Shown here piece after piece: positions 34,362 through 46,753 of a stretch of 64,000 nt of DNA. Under the pieces are notes generated by a model. That model was not told the DNA's origin. It did no database searches and saw only the letters and a program-made list of their open reading frames with translations. This DNA comes from Fasciola hepatica. Lineage: Eukaryota > Platyhelminthes > Trematoda > Plagiorchiida > Fasciolidae. How positions within the stretch are numbered: position 1 is the first letter of the stretch; each line of letters begins with the position of its first letter. The stretch is taken from positions 1,207,501-1,271,500 of the forward strand of contig CANUEZ040000104.1 in assembly GCA_948099385.1 (NCBI GenBank), given 5' to 3'. Both the position numbers and the translations under genes were made by a program.

Positions 34362-34684
34362 GTAGTAATAATAATATTGGTTTATTTCGGAGACTTTTGA
34401 AGCATGCCATGTGCATTGTCTTGTTGATACGGGTGATGGAATGGACTGGCATAATTCGTGAAAATGTGAAGGTTTGCTTGAAAAAGCAGGATAAAAAAGC
34501 TCCGAAGGGAGAACAAAGTAGGACGAAAGTAGGGTAAGTGTATGCAACCATAGAGGATGTAGGAAGTTTAAATGTACTCAAGGGTGGATTTAAATGGATG
34601 CCCGCCGAGTTGGAAAGTCAAGGTCAGATAAGGAGTATGACTGGTCTGAGTGGAGATATCTGGAGATCGACCGATTTACATGGG

Positions 34685-35852
34685 AAAGGCCAGAAATTGG
34701 TGTAAGAAACTGTAGTAGCGAGGGACGATGGAGAAAAAAGTAAGGTGCACTGCAGTGGATTAAATAATAATGAAGCATTGGTACTCTGCAGTGGATGATC
34801 CGTTGACGGGGCACAAAACTCATCGTAAAATAGGGAGCGAGTGATATAAGACGTAGAGGGTGGATCAGGTGACAAAAACGATTTAGAGGGATTGAATACG
34901 GTAAATGTGAGGCACAGATGTAGGAGGGATGGATGCATATGATGACGGTCGGCAAGATGATGGTAAGAGGAATGGCCGGTGAGGAACTGCAAGATGAAGA
35001 GCGCGTGCACACATACATATATGCCCAAGTATACATATGTTCAGTATATATATATGAGAGGAGCAGGAGCAATAACAACGGGGTCCTAGGAAGAAATTAT
35101 CAGTCATTGGAAGGGGTAGGTAAGGTTAGATCAAATGGTTGTAAAATTACCCTTGGAATATCGTGGTGAATTATCTTCGTGACAGGTGGACATGGCGGCC
35201 TAACAGGGAGGAAAAAGGAATGCGGAAGCACCGAAGAGATGAAAACTGTGAGGAGCAGTTCAGGAAAGAGTGAAGATGAGGGATGGGATCGAACAGAACA
35301 GGTAAGAATGGGTCTAATTATTTGATCAATTCAGGTGCGACATGTGGTGACGGACCAGAGGAATCGGGTAGTGACAGATCAAACGATTTGGAACTGTAAA
35401 AGAACATCATGATATAACGTTGTCTTTACAATCGGTGGAACATGGAAAAGTAGACCAAACTGAAAGGCACACAGGAAATGCTTGTGGCCCAATTGTGGAT
35501 ATCTGAGACTATCAGGCATGCATGAAATGGGCTAGAAATTGGTGTGGGAAAGGGTGGTAAAGGGAGACGGTGGAGCTAAAGGAAGGATCCATTGCTAGGG
35601 ATTATATAGTAATTAGGCTGTGCTACACTGCAGTAGATGGTCAGCGGACAGGGCACAAAACTCATCGTAGAACAGGTAGCGAACTTTGGTAGAAGTAGGG
35701 GGTGGTACATATGGCCAGAATGATCTGTAGGAATTTGATATAGTAAACATGAGGTGCAGAGGCAAAAAGAATGGACGAACATCATGAGGGTCAGCGGGAT
35801 GATAGCATGAGAAATGCCGGCAAAATGTGCAGAATGCAGTGCAAATATATAC

Positions 35853-35885
<33 letters not shown>

Positions 35886-35905
35886 TATATGAGATGATAG
35901 GAACT
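34685..35905. repeat. Internal 842-bp tandem duplication in the CR1 3' UTR
   Basis: Stretches near 34692 and 35534 (agaaattggtgt) and near 34811 and 35653 (gcacaaaactcatcgta) keep the same 842-base offset. Both copies end in TA-rich runs (35040-35055 and 35847-35888). Similarity is moderate, so the duplication is old relative to the array units. Confidence 0.75.
35847..35890. repeat. (TA)n-type microsatellite
   Basis: TA repeats with tac/cat interruptions inside the second copy of the CR1 3' UTR duplication. Confidence 0.9.
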
Positions 35906-36659
35906 GTAGGTGAACAAACTGTGGCGGAAAAAGGATGGGGAGTATGCAATTTTCAGCCGACAGCATTGGACTTGGTAGTCCGAGAAAAGTTGGAGAGTGT
36001 GATCCACAACCGGTACTGGTGGGTGGGACTGGCCGTGCAATGGACGCCCAACCTGGAAAACATTTCGTGAAGTGAACACATGAGGTGTGATCCACCAGTC
36101 TGATTGCGCTCGCACATCGTTGCAGACGGCCTGCACTCCCGATATGCGCCGGCCAAAGCGGTGGATCTGATCGCGCCCCGCACCGTTGGGAGTGGCACGA
36201 GTGGTCATCGGTAATTGTACAGGGGTAAAGCAACCGCGATAGGGGTGCGTGATCCAGGATCAACTGGCCAAGACGTGAGATCATGGACAGGAGAACCAAT
36301 GGAAACGGCGAGTGGTAGACGACCGTGTAGCAATATTATCCAGGTGCACCTGCCGGGGAGATGGTAAGTACGGTGCCCGAAGTGGTTGGCCGTCATCGAG
36401 GATCACTGGAAAGGGCAACGGGATAGAGAAGTGCAGCATTGGTGTGCCCTAGCTGAGGAGCAACGGATACTGAGGAGAAAAAAATGAAAATGATGGATAA
36501 AAGGTGAACGTGGGTGAGCAATAGAGTTATCTTATGGAGGCGGAAGTTAAGTTCACTACGGATCAGAGAGGACAATGGCCTTAGTTCGCGGCGCACGAGA
36601 GAGCGGGACGTGTCGGACATGGGGTGTACCCAGTGGCCTGTGGCGCAGAGGTAGTAGGG

Positions 36660-38216
36660 CTACAGTATGAGGCCTCTTTCGAAGGCCAGGTCGGTGGAGG
36701 CGAGCTCGTTGGTGAGCGATATAGCGTTGGAAACTTTTAAGTATAACTGAAGCGCGCGCCTAAAAGCGAAGAGTGAGGAGGCACTACGTAAGCTAAGGGA
36801 GAGCTTATTCCAGATTTTGGAATAGGCTGACAGAAAGAATCGGGACTTCAGACTGAGATTAGAATGAGGGACAGGGAGAGAGAAGGCGCGATGTCGGATG
36901 GGGTAGGAGCAGGGGGCAGCGAATGAGATAGGCTAAGAGATGTAGGCCTGGTTATGGATTAGCTTAAAGAGGAAAACCAGGTTGAGCCTCATGCGACGAA
37001 ACTATTGAGGATCATTTTGTAGGAGCTCACCGAGTTGGCGGTATGTCAGGGCTATGGATACGCCCAACAGCCTTTTGGTGAAAGTACGCTGAACGTTCTC
37101 AAGGGATATAATAGAGGAACGTGGCCAGAGGCTGGAGGTAATGGGACAATAATCTAGGAGCGGTCTCACATGTGAGAGATACATAGAGAGGTGACTGGCC
37201 GGTATTAGGAAACACCGATGGATCAGGCCTAGGGTTCGCTTAGCTTTAGCTATTTGGAACGATGCCTGTTCTGAGGAGTTAAAGGAAAAAGAGTAGCGTG
37301 CGTCAAGATCGGTAACCATGGGGTGTATGGGGATGGGCAGGCCGTCCAGACAAATTTGTCCGGGTGGGACAATGCACTTGTGAGGTAGGAGGAAGCTTTT
37401 CTCCGCAGAGGACTTCATGAACCACGAGATGCACCAAGTTTGGAGAACGAGTAAGTCATGCGATATGTTGCACATGGTTACGGATAAGTCGTCAGGGAGG
37501 AAGTAATACACTGTTTTTATATCGTCGGCAAAGAGTAAAGGGGTGCCATGTCCAATAGAGGAGAAAATGTCATTGATATGAATAAGGAATAGTGATGGGC
37601 CTAGAACACCGCCTTGGATGACGCCACTAGTAATCGGTTTGGCGGAAGATAAGTGGCCGTCAACGAGCACAGCTTGTTATCTGTGAGAGAAATAAGAGGA
37701 AAGCCAGGAGAAGAGAGGGTCAGTATAAAAAAGGGACCGGATTTTGGCTAACAGATGCATGTGATGAACACGGTCAAAAGCCTTAGACATGTCGAGGTAC
37801 AGGACGATTACAGAGTTGCCGGCGTCCGCAGCGGATGATAGGACATTGAGAAATTCAAGCTGGCAGGAAGAGCAGGAACGGGAGTTCAAGAAACCATGCT
37901 GACCAGGGTTCAGCAGGTCGTTGGATAAAAGGTACTGAAAAATGTGTTTTTTGATAATTCTCTCCATGATTCTGCAGGCTACTGGTGTCTGGTTAATGAG
38001 CCGATAGTCACCTGGGTCGTGTGGTGCACCCTTTTTGCAGCTCGGAATTATAAGTGGTTTTCCATTGAGGTGGGACGAAACTGTGAAGCATGGAGTTGGT
38101 ATATATATCAGGTAACAATAAAGGGGGGTCAGGACCACCGAAATGGAAGAGGGCCGGTGGGAGATCGTCTGAGTCCGGTAGCGGGGAAGGTTTAATAGAG
38201 GAAACTGATTTTTCAA
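36660..38216 (-). pseudogene. CR1 reverse transcriptase (interrupted)
   Basis: RT motifs: LIIPSCKKGAPHDPGDYRLI, QHGFLNSRSCSSCQLEFLNV, VLYLDMSKAFDRVHH, SGVIQGGVLGPSLFLIHIND and LLFADDIKTV (intact FADD). It is closely related to the intact element at 47895-52690. A TAA stop at 37677-37679 replaces Ser in SHRxQ, and another stop follows near 37000. The C-terminal LAFERGLIL ends with TAG at 36662-36660. Confidence 0.88.
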
Positions 38217-39310
38217 TTTCTAGATGGGTGAAGAGAATCGACGAAAGAGGGACAGAGGTGCAGGTATAGATTGTAGGAGGGGGAATACCAGGAGAGTTTA
38301 TAAGGGAGGAATAGAAATGCTCATTGAAGGCCTCAGAAATAGATGCTGGGGTATTAGCGGTAGATGAGCCACAGATGAGGAATTTGGGCGAGGTACGATT
38401 GCAGTGATTGGACCTTTTACTAAGCAGGTTGGACAGGTAATCAGTTTTGTTGGGGTGTGCTAGGGCGGTATCCTCTTGCCTTATCAGATACGAATCGGCC
38501 ATGCGACGCAGCCTCGGTTGTAACTGGTTTATGCGCAGAAGAATTGTAGAGTCGCGTGATCTAGCGAAAGTAATTTGCAGCTTAGCCACCTTACGCCCTA
38601 AAAGTGACAGGCGTGAGCCGCCGGACTTGGGGCGTGGATCGGCACTTGGGTTGGCGGTACTCAGGCAGTGTAAGAGGTTGGAGTAGAGAGAGTTAACAAC
38701 AGTGAGGGGATCAGAGGAGAGAAAAAATGTGTCCCAGTTAAGGGAACGGATTATCATTGGCATTAGGGGGCAGTTACAGGAACGGTAGGAAGTCGGAACA
38801 GCGGGAGAGGGTTGCTTCGGATGGAAGCAGCTGAAGTAGCTGAACTTGCATCTGACAATACGGTGGTCACTACCTGGGAAGTGATCAGTAATCTGGGTGG
38901 TCATATCAGGAAAATCAATGGAGAATACTAGGTCCAAGATGTTGTTCCTCCTAGTAGGGCAGGAGACTTGTTGGGTCCATCCACCAATACGGACACAGGA
39001 AAGGAAGGTGGAGAGGGCGGGAGGGCTAGTATAGGAGGACCAGCAAATTGAAGGAATGTAAAAGTCACCCGCAATAACTTTTGCACTGGCAGAATAGTCA
39101 AGCGCAGCATTAAAGACATCCACGGCAGAGTCAATTTTCGCGGACTCCAGAACCGGGGGGACGTAGATGCAGCCAAGGAGGAGGTTCTGGCCGGAGGCCT
39201 GAATAGATAGCTATAACGAATCCTCAATAAGGGGAAGAGAGGGGTAGTCATCAATGCTAGCGTGGACAGCTCATTGGACAAGGGCTAAATAGCCCCCTCC
39301 ACGCTTGGAC
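38008..39310 (-). pseudogene. CR1 endonuclease and linker (5' truncated)
   Basis: Reads, from the truncation, RGGGYLALVQ, stop, then LLLGCIYVPPV, VIAGDFYIPSICW, NNILDLVF and PGSDHRIVRCKFS. The GDFN Asn is Tyr here. The linker with AHPNKTDYLSNLLSKRS and AFNEHFYSSL leads into the RT in another frame. Confidence 0.82.
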
Positions 39311-40100
39311 TGATGGGTGTTCGAGAAGCATTGAATGTTTATTTCAACATGGGGCCACCATCAAAGCAGCAAAATGCTCATCTGGGAAAAAAGTAATACT
39401 CTTCTCGGTCCCGAGATAACAACCACTGGTTTTCACCCATGAAAGATAAAGCTCAGGCAATCCTCGAATGTCCTAAACTTCTATCCTTCAAAACACTTAG
39501 ACGATCCGATGGTCTACCGAATTTCCAAAGTCGTTTCATTCTTGAGTGTTCCCAGTAGATACAACCTCTCACAGACTTGCTTCGCTGTAAAACCAGACTA
39601 TTCGATTTCTCTGAAGATGCCCCTTCCGCTTTTCTGGGGCCGTAACAGGCTACTTTCAGCTTGGCAGCCGTTGCACATCTCCCACGGCCCGCTGCTCTGG
39701 TACTATCAACCAAAGCTTCGGATTCAGCTATTGGTGTCACTCTATAACAAGTGCAAGGCAAGTGGCAACCAATAGCCTCCGTCTCTAAATGTCTGCAGCC
39801 GGACGAATCCAGGTATGGCTCATTCGGCAGGGAATTTCTCGCGGTCTACTTGGCTCCGGCAGTTTCCGTCAGGAGCTGGAAGGCAGACTATTCACCATTT
39901 TCACGGACTACGAGCCAATCATCTTTACCCTGCGGTCAACTCCGGACTAAAGCTTGCCCGAGGGATCCCGCCACCTAAATTACATCATCCAGTTCAAAAA
40001 GGATACACGACCCGTATCACGTGAACTCAGCTCTTTGGTAAAGGCTCTATTTCGCATCCATCTGATTACTCCAGCCAGTAATATCCACCTAGCAGCCGTT
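39311..40100 (+). pseudogene. Gypsy RT C-terminal part and RNase H remnant
   Basis: Resumes the Gypsy RT with LFQHGATIKAAKC, GPEITTTGFHP and KDKAQAILECPKLLSFKTLR, then PLTDLLRCKTRLFDFSEDAP and SDSAIGVTL. RNase H follows with QPIASVSKCLQPDESRYG and FGREFLAVYLA, then RHLNYIIQFKKDTRPVS. At least one frameshift (near 39400) and several stops are present. Confidence 0.8.
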
Positions 40101-40314
40101 GGACCAGCCCAACCACGTGACCCGGAATCGGACTGCTCCGGTGCAGCGGCTGCTCAAGTCGGGTAAGCAACACCCGTTCCATCAGAGGGCACAGTCCTGT
40201 GCGACGTGCTACAAAGTACTCCCAATCCACCAGTACTATTTATGTTTAGGAAGAACGTCTTTAGGATGTTGCATGGAATGTCAAACCCCAGCGTACGAGC
40301 CTCTGTTAGTTTGT

Positions 40315-41080
40315 GAACGAGCGTTTTGTGTGGCCAAAACAAAAGGAGATATAAGTAATGGGCACTTCTCTGTCTGGAATGTCGGTTATCCAAAGTACAC
40401 ATGCAAGCAAAAGTCCTCTCGGAGCGTTCACTGCACCAGCTGCACTTTTTCCTCATGTACAAGCCGATCTAGTAGGTCCTCTGCCTTCATCTATGGGACC
40501 CACTTGCTAAGATCTGTCCACCGCTTTTCGAGGGGGCTTAGGCAACACCACTTGATGCAGATAGGTGAGAACTATGGCAAACCAACCAGCTGCTAAAGGT
40601 GTGATCGAGCCTTTTCACACAAAACTCAAAGAAGACTTAGGAGCTCATGTAAATCCGGCATGGCACCAAATTCTTCCTTCGGTCTTCTTAGGCATTAGCA
40701 GTTGGATGAAAGCCGATCTGCAGTCAACGCAAAATGGGTTTTTATTTAGGCATCTTCGTTTGCTTGCCGGTAAAACCGGTTGAGCCACAAAATCCGCATC
40801 CTTTTAACTATTCCGAACACACCCGACGGTTACTCCACATAAGCGCGACCTGCGCTCAGCTTCGACTAGAGAGCGAAGCATACCATTCTACATGCCTTAG
40901 GAGCAGCTCAGGTGCACACACGTCCTCTTGTATACGGGTAGTCTATGGCAATCGCCTTGGGCTCCGTATTCAGGTCAGCATTGATTTCTAGAGCGGAAAG
41001 AAGAGCGGCATGCCATCGAACCTAAGGGATATCGGGAAATAGTTCTCGTAGACGTAATAAAACGGTTTTCGTAAAGTAGA
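40315..41080 (+). pseudogene. Gypsy integrase remnant with internal deletion
   Basis: Contains ERFVWPKQK, SKSPLGAFTAPAALFPHV, ADLVGPLPSSMG and VHRFSRGL (the first catalytic Asp of VDRF is His). It then jumps to NQPAAKGVIEPFHTKLKED, keeping the last Glu. About 65 residues including the second catalytic Asp are missing near 40560. A weak C-terminal ERKEERHAIEPKG block is at about 41000. Confidence 0.78.
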
Positions 41081-41842
41081 GACGCTACTGAATTTATTAC
41101 AACTAAATCCGGCACCTCGCCTACCCTTACTCGGGTCTACGGCGTCAGCGGTCACTGATACGAAAATCCGCGAAAACCCGGTAATCGCGACTGTCTCGGC
41201 CAAGTCGTGGGAAGGCCCGTGTGTCCCGTAGAAGCAGTTTCTGTTAAACGTAATTGTCAATGAGATTTGATTGTTATCATTATTTTTTCTAAAAAGCTTA
41301 AAAAACAACCATTTTTACGGGTCCTTTCAGATTTGTGTCCACATCGGGCCGCTAAGGACAATCTCTTACGCACCCGTTTTCGTTTTTTTTTCGCCCCTTG
41401 AGTATCTTTCGCAGGAAACGAAGCCATCAACCCCTCTACCCGCGACAAGGATGGTTGTATGGAGGAGAGAGGCCACTGTTTTCCCACCGTCAGTGAGCTC
41501 ATTAGGGTTTCGGTGAGCTTAGGCTTTTCTCTGGCAACCCCCACCAAGTTTTTCCCGGCGGCTAACCTGCTGCAACGAATCTGCACGCCCGGTTCAAGGA
41601 AGAACATGTTTGTCTGCTAAAAATATCTGGGCATTTATCAGGCTATGGAGTAATCATACAGACGAACAAGTGTACCACTCAGAATCTTTTCCCTCTATCT
41701 CCATCACACGATAGACTATTGGACGTCGACATCCTGTTTGTTATTTCCATTCCTTAGTCGCTCTTCCTTTCGCGACTCTTCCTTCAGGAGAACCAAGCCC
41801 TACCACAACGTCGGATTTCGAGAACATCCCCTTCAGTCTCGT
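41081..41842 (+). other. Gypsy 3' region between integrase and 3' LTR
   Basis: About 760 bases without a recognisable frame. No env-like or zinc-finger gene is seen. Confidence 0.5.
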
Positions 41843-41853
41843 AGGAGGGAGAA
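41843..41853 (+). promoter_or_regulatory. Polypurine tract
   Basis: aggagggagaa directly abuts the 3' LTR. This is the expected primer site for plus-strand DNA synthesis and independently supports the LTR start at 41854. Confidence 0.8.
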
Positions 41854-42144
41854 TGTGTCGGCACTGTATTCATTTCTGGAAACCGCCCTCTTTATTGACA
41901 CCCCAAGTGGAAACGTTCTTTTTTACTCCGAACCAAGCTGTTCGTGGTTCGACCGCCCATAGGACACACCCTCTTGTGAGTCCCTCCTGATCGTTCCTCG
42001 TTCTATACTATTTGCTCCGCAGGTTCACATGAGCATCTCTGTAGCTCGAATTTGGTTTATGACTGCTACTGCAACACCACTAAGCTTGTGACTGCCGCCA
42101 TCTACCGCCTCCGTGTGCCATTCGTCTTGTCAGCCCTGCGTGCT
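41854..42144 (+). repeat. Gypsy 3' LTR (291 bp)
   Basis: Matches the 5' LTR with a constant offset of 9466. The central ~225 bases differ at only a few positions, but the first ~55 and last ~20 bases differ at many. It ends GCGTGCT, where the 5' LTR ends GCGCGCA, so the terminal CA is mutated here. Confidence 0.85.
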
Positions 42145-42149
42145 AAAGG
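42145..42149 (+). other. Target site duplication, right copy (aaagg)
   Basis: Matches 32380-32384 on the other side of the element. Confidence 0.6.
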
Positions 42150-43440
42150 ACTAGCGCGGCCAACCCCTGAACAGTTTTCCACCCGGCGCCCAAGGAAGGT
42201 CTGAGTGGTCACGGACTGAATCGGAAGAATGATCCACATTAAAAGCAAAATCCAATCCCTTGAAAATAAGGTGGTAAATTGCTGGAGTAATCTGCCGATT
42301 ATAGTCATCTCCTGCTACGGCTTTCCAGATCTAAAGAGCCGGCTGTACCAAGCGTGAACAGATCTTTCCTTTTATTATCAGTAAAGCAGGGAAGGCTAGG
42401 TTGTGCATTGACGTCTTAGTACGGATTATAATCGGTTCTAGCTTCGGTCCTATCCCGCTTTTCGTACTTCTCCCATTTTAGACCTTTCAGGTAAAAATTG
42501 ATCTCCCCACTATTAAACCCCTCGTTTCAACACTTTGGGCAGCTCCACTGCGGGTCGCAAAACCTATGACCTCACACAAAACCAAGCTTTTCACAGAACT
42601 TGAGGCATAACCAGTGCTAAATTGCAAAGTAACGCCGCTTCCGCTACCCAAAACCCAGCAAGAAGGGATAGTGGTCGTCAGCCTGGAGGAAGGGTCTTAA
42701 AAAACCAACGGAAGAGAGGCTGATTTGTGGCTAGCTCTAGTCGTCCCCCACGTACATGCGGTCTAGATGCTCCATGAAATCAGGACTCCACCGACCGCGA
42801 AGTTCGGCGAAATCAGTGAGGTTTGGCACCAGGCGGCTGAAAAATATATCACTTAAAAGAGTCCCGGAGGACACTAAGGCATTTTAACGCCTGAAAACCA
42901 GAGCCGAAAAAAAAATTAAAAACGTGGTTTCACCTGCGGGGCAGACGGGCTTTGAGAAATGTTTGTCCGTCACCGTATCATCATAAAAATCAAAGGATCC
43001 CTGCACACCTCTGGCTCCAGTCTCTTTTGGATTCACTCTGAATGTGTAGCAACGGTTGGTTTCTTATGTTGCGCAGTGAGTTGTGCCTTATCGATGTGCA
43101 GTATCTTTACGACTGACTTCACATCCAAATAGACAGTTAAGTTCCATTGTAGTTACTTATAAAATTTTACTTTCTACCCAAACTCCCAATCATTTCTGGC
43201 CTCCTCTCTCCAGTTCCCTCTACTTTACTCTCCTTTTCCCCTTCCTTTCTCAAGTGCATCATCCTAGCGATCTGTCCAGAAAATGCTCCGATGAACCGGA
43301 AGATCCCAGGTATTTTTCATGTAAAAACTATCACGAAGGCCTCCATCAAATGGAAGTAGTAAAGGTGCATACTTCCAGCACGATATATATCGCGTTACCT
43401 GGCTTCACACTTCTCTAGAAAACAGCCGATGACAACCATA
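42150..43440. other. Unassigned sequence right of the Gypsy element
   Basis: About 1.3 kb with no long frame and no motif I can support. A 111-codon plus frame (43083-43418) is not recognisable. Confidence 0.5.
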
Positions 43441-45960
43441 TACCAACCGAAAGTATATAGTTTCAATACCTATTTAGTTGTTTATTTATTCTACTAAAGT
43501 TGTGGAATGGCTTTTAGCAACGGAAGCTGAAATTGAGTTACACCAAACTGAAAGTTGCAGTTCAGGGAGACTTTCCCAAACCCTGCCAGTGCAAGTATCG
43601 GGAAGCACACAGGACTCACTCCTACTTCCCCCCTGTGACGCATTCCAGTCCTATTCGTCCTAGATTATGGAATTTCACGCCTGTGGATGTCATATTCATG
43701 TTTCTAAAGGCTCTGAGTGGGTGCTCCAGATATTCAGTTTTCTATGCTTTTCAATTTGTTCACACGAGTCCCTTTCTGACCGGGGTTTTTGAGCATCCAA
43801 ATTTCCTTCGGCGCAATGTGCACGGGCCGACGCTGACAGCTGCGGACGGTGCTTACTTCTCTCGTCTTTTTAGTTCGCTTGAGGACCTTGCTGGTTCAGG
43901 TAAAAAAAGAATGAAAAGTGTTCCCACGTTCAGGAGGAGATAAAACCGTGTTATGTGCTCTTGGCCTGATTGAACATAGTACAAATAGTGCCGTGTATTA
44001 GAGCAGAGTACAAGTGGTACTCGCGCTCATCTTAGTCCAGTGTGTTCATGACCAGGTGCAACCAGGGCCAGTAGTGTGCCTGGGTGATTATGTTGTCGGC
44101 CCTTTTCCGTAGCCGTAGAAGTCGTCTTATGAGGTATTTTATCCAGAGGCTGAAATTTTATGCAGTATCAGATCAGGCGAACAAAGGGGGTTAAAGATGG
44201 GTGAATTATCTCAGCCCGTGACTCTAACCATCATAATACTACTGTATGCAGTCCATAACTCTGGTCTTTCTTGGAAAACAGTTTGCCCTAAACGGAGGCC
44301 TCGACTGTCTTCACTTCGGCCCTAGGTAATGCCCCTTTTTCCTATTCTCTGAGGTTGGAAATTGTGCCCTCCGAATTCAAGTGCTGCGCGGACCATGGAT
44401 CAGTATCCCATTAGTATTCCGCTCTGAACTCCGCTCGAGCAATCAGCACTGGCTGCGTACAACAAGACTTCATTCCATTACTGTTCTACCGACTTATGGA
44501 TACAAAAGAGGAAAGCGCTTTTCGCGATTTATGCTTGACTGTCCCCTGACTTTGTTGGGAGCCTCCATCAAAACTCCATCCAGGGGGAGCTGTCTTATCC
44601 AGAACAGGCCCTGGGCTCTAGGACTTTCACAGCACTTATTTTCTTTTGAACAGTCACCATCCTAGTGGCCAAAACTTGCACATTTTCTGGACAGTCCTTC
44701 TGACAACACTGTGCCGTTGCTTTCAGGCGGCACTCCAAGTGCGGCCCAGGCATGCAGATTCGAACGAAGAACTTCACCCCCCGAAAGGACATGTTAGATT
44801 TAACTTGAAGAAGTTCCCATCCCGCCATATATACCGCCGTGGTGCACCCCCTCGATGGCTTGGAACTACGGTGTAACACTACACCCAGATCCTGGAATTG
44901 AGCAACCTTATGCGGCGATCCCACACAACCACCGATGACCAATCTGTTTGTGGTCAGACGTTGGCATATTGCGGGTTAAGCTGCAGATCCAACTCGTGTG
45001 GCAAGTTTTGGACAGCCAAACAGTCAGGCGGCATATGTATCCCGGATGTCTCAAAGTCATCGTTAGACATGGAAGAGGGGTTTAAACGTTTGCACGCTAA
45101 TCGTTGAAGATGAGAAAAATAGAAGGCTGAGCACCAAGCCCTATGGCATCCGAAATTTACATCTGCTTGCGAGATATAAATACCCACCTTTACTGCATGT
45201 TTGTCTCGTTACGAAGCCAGTCACCCACGGCCATGTACTCGCAAAAATGCCCATAGACTGCAGCCTGAATTATGGGAACCCATGGTTTGCGGAATCAAAC
45301 TTCTTACTAAAGTCCACCTAACAGACCTCAATAAGGAGTCCTTCTTCTAGCCTCCCGGTGATATCAGCAAAAAAGCATTAGATTCCCTGAGCACGCAAAA
45401 CCCCGTGATGCTTACCCAATGGAAGGTTAGTCCGTTTCCTGTAAGCTCCAAACGGTTGCAAAACAGTGAACTCAAACAAACCGCACTGTCAAGTTTTGCC
45501 TCGCTTCATGGTTCGGCCCCGTATATTCCCACCATATTATCCTCTATACAGTCCCTTGGCACACTTCTCCCTCTAACTGACGTTTTGTGCGGCCGCCTCA
45601 AGGGAGTCTTAAAAACCTCAGCCAGAAAGTAAAGAGGACCTGATAAGCCCCGTCAGGTCCCGCCGCTGGGTTTCTTTTCAGAAGGTGCAGCTCGTTTTGC
45701 ACTTGTTCTTTATCCACTTTACGTTCTTTCAGTGGAAGTGGTTGTTTCCGCCATTCTTCCTTCTGTATTATCTTCTGGTCGGTGCATGCCCCTACCAAAC
45801 GGCAAAGCAGTATCACCTTTTTATTTCTCGCATAGTTCCAGACACCCCTGCGCCTCTTCAAATGTCACTTATCTTTTTCTCTCTCTCTTTGATATTGGAC
45901 AAACAGGGAAACGATTGAGGTTGGTGCAAACTGATGCATCTAGCCTGCACTTGAATAAAT
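43441..45960 (-). mobile_element. Decayed CR1-like LINE, RT region
   Basis: Minus-strand RT readable across frames: LHLLKRNPAAGPDGA (near 45690), GRLEEGLLIEVC, stop, VDFSKKFDSANHGF (45340-45260), P-stop-GLVLSLLFF in the [11 protein letters not shown] position (45140), FLIFNDQRANV, and an NDD in the FADD position (45070). Weak thumb blocks continue to about 44600. The left end is estimated only. It is a different family from the CR1 elements with IQGSVLGP motifs and closer to the element at 24172-27171. Confidence 0.65.
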
Positions 45961-46753
45961 AATCTGCTAACCCTGGGATCGCTGAAGCCCTTTTCATGTG
46001 CACTCTTTTTGGGTTTTACTTAACACGGACTCCACCTATCCTTACCAGCTGATGACTATAGCAGTGTGGGGTTTGGATTTTTACCATAAGGGTGCCCTCT
46101 ATGTCTGAACTTGCGAAAGTTTGAAGAAAGAACTTTCCAGGGCTTTGATAAGCAACCAAATGTATATACGAGCCTGGCATGGTCTCTCGGTTACACCAGT
46201 TCCCCTGTTTTCCAAACTATTTTCTCACTTTTAGGTTCTCTTTCACCTTACCATTTTACCCACAGATGTCTTCTTAGGGTTCCTCAGTCATCCCTACTTT
46301 ACAAGTATATACCCTTCCGTTAACGGTGATCGCCTCTGGGCTTCGTTTCCTGTGGTAGTCCTTTTACTATGAGCATCGTTGACCACAAGTCCATCACCGT
46401 CAGAATATCTGTTGGGAGAAAATAATTGATTGCCCCACTATCGAAGCAACCATCCTGAACGTAATTGCACTGCCACCTTCCGACTCACAAATTACTAATT
46501 TTCACCTGGAGAAATGGCACCTAAATAGTGGTCAGGAAGTTGCTTCCGGCCTGAGGAAGCCCCGTAAGTTAAGAACAGACTGTGAAGTTCACAATGTTTG
46601 GAGTGAAAGAACATAATACATTCGCTCCAACCCGCAAACACGTAAGACGGGGTAGAAAGAAGGCAAAAAGCTGCTTAAGTGTACGTTAATTTCAGTGCAC
46701 AAATAATTTGGATGCACATGTTACATCAAGCGAAATGATGGACAGATCACAGT
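45961..46753. other. Unassigned sequence
   Basis: About 0.8 kb without recognisable coding signal, ending at a (TAA)n tract. Confidence 0.5.

Larger units (their letters stand above)
34362..39310 (-). mobile_element. CR1 LINE inserted into the Gypsy RT gene
   Basis: Minus-strand CR1. Its 3' tail of TAA-like trinucleotides is at 34362-34376. A 2.3-kb 3' UTR (to 36659) contains an internal 842-bp duplication. The RT runs from 36660 to about 38220 and the endonuclease from about 38150 to 39310, where the element is 5' truncated in the middle of the nuclease. Gypsy RT coding sequence resumes immediately to the right with nothing obviously missing, so this is a clean insertion younger than the Gypsy element. 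Confidence 0.88.
32385..42144 (+). mobile_element. Ty3/Gypsy LTR retrotransposon interrupted by CR1
   Basis: Two LTRs share a constant offset of 9466 bases and flank, in order, gag end, protease, RT, RNase H and integrase remnants, all plus strand, with a purine tract before the 3' LTR. After removing the CR1 insertion (34362-39310) the element is about 4.8 kb. Order PR-RT-RH-IN identifies Ty3/Gypsy. Multiple stops and frameshifts, a mutated protease active site and an internal integrase deletion make it inactive. No envelope-like gene is seen. Confidence 0.9.

Noticed and set aside
34590..36299. Minus-strand frames of 134-228 codons with hydrophobic tracts
   Set aside because: They lie in the duplicated CR1 3' UTR and arise from TA and pyrimidine-rich runs; the two sets resemble each other only because of the 842-bp duplication.
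32388..42144. Endogenous retrovirus with envelope
   Set aside because: The pol order fits Ty3/Gypsy, and the 760 bases between integrase and 3' LTR hold no envelope-like frame.
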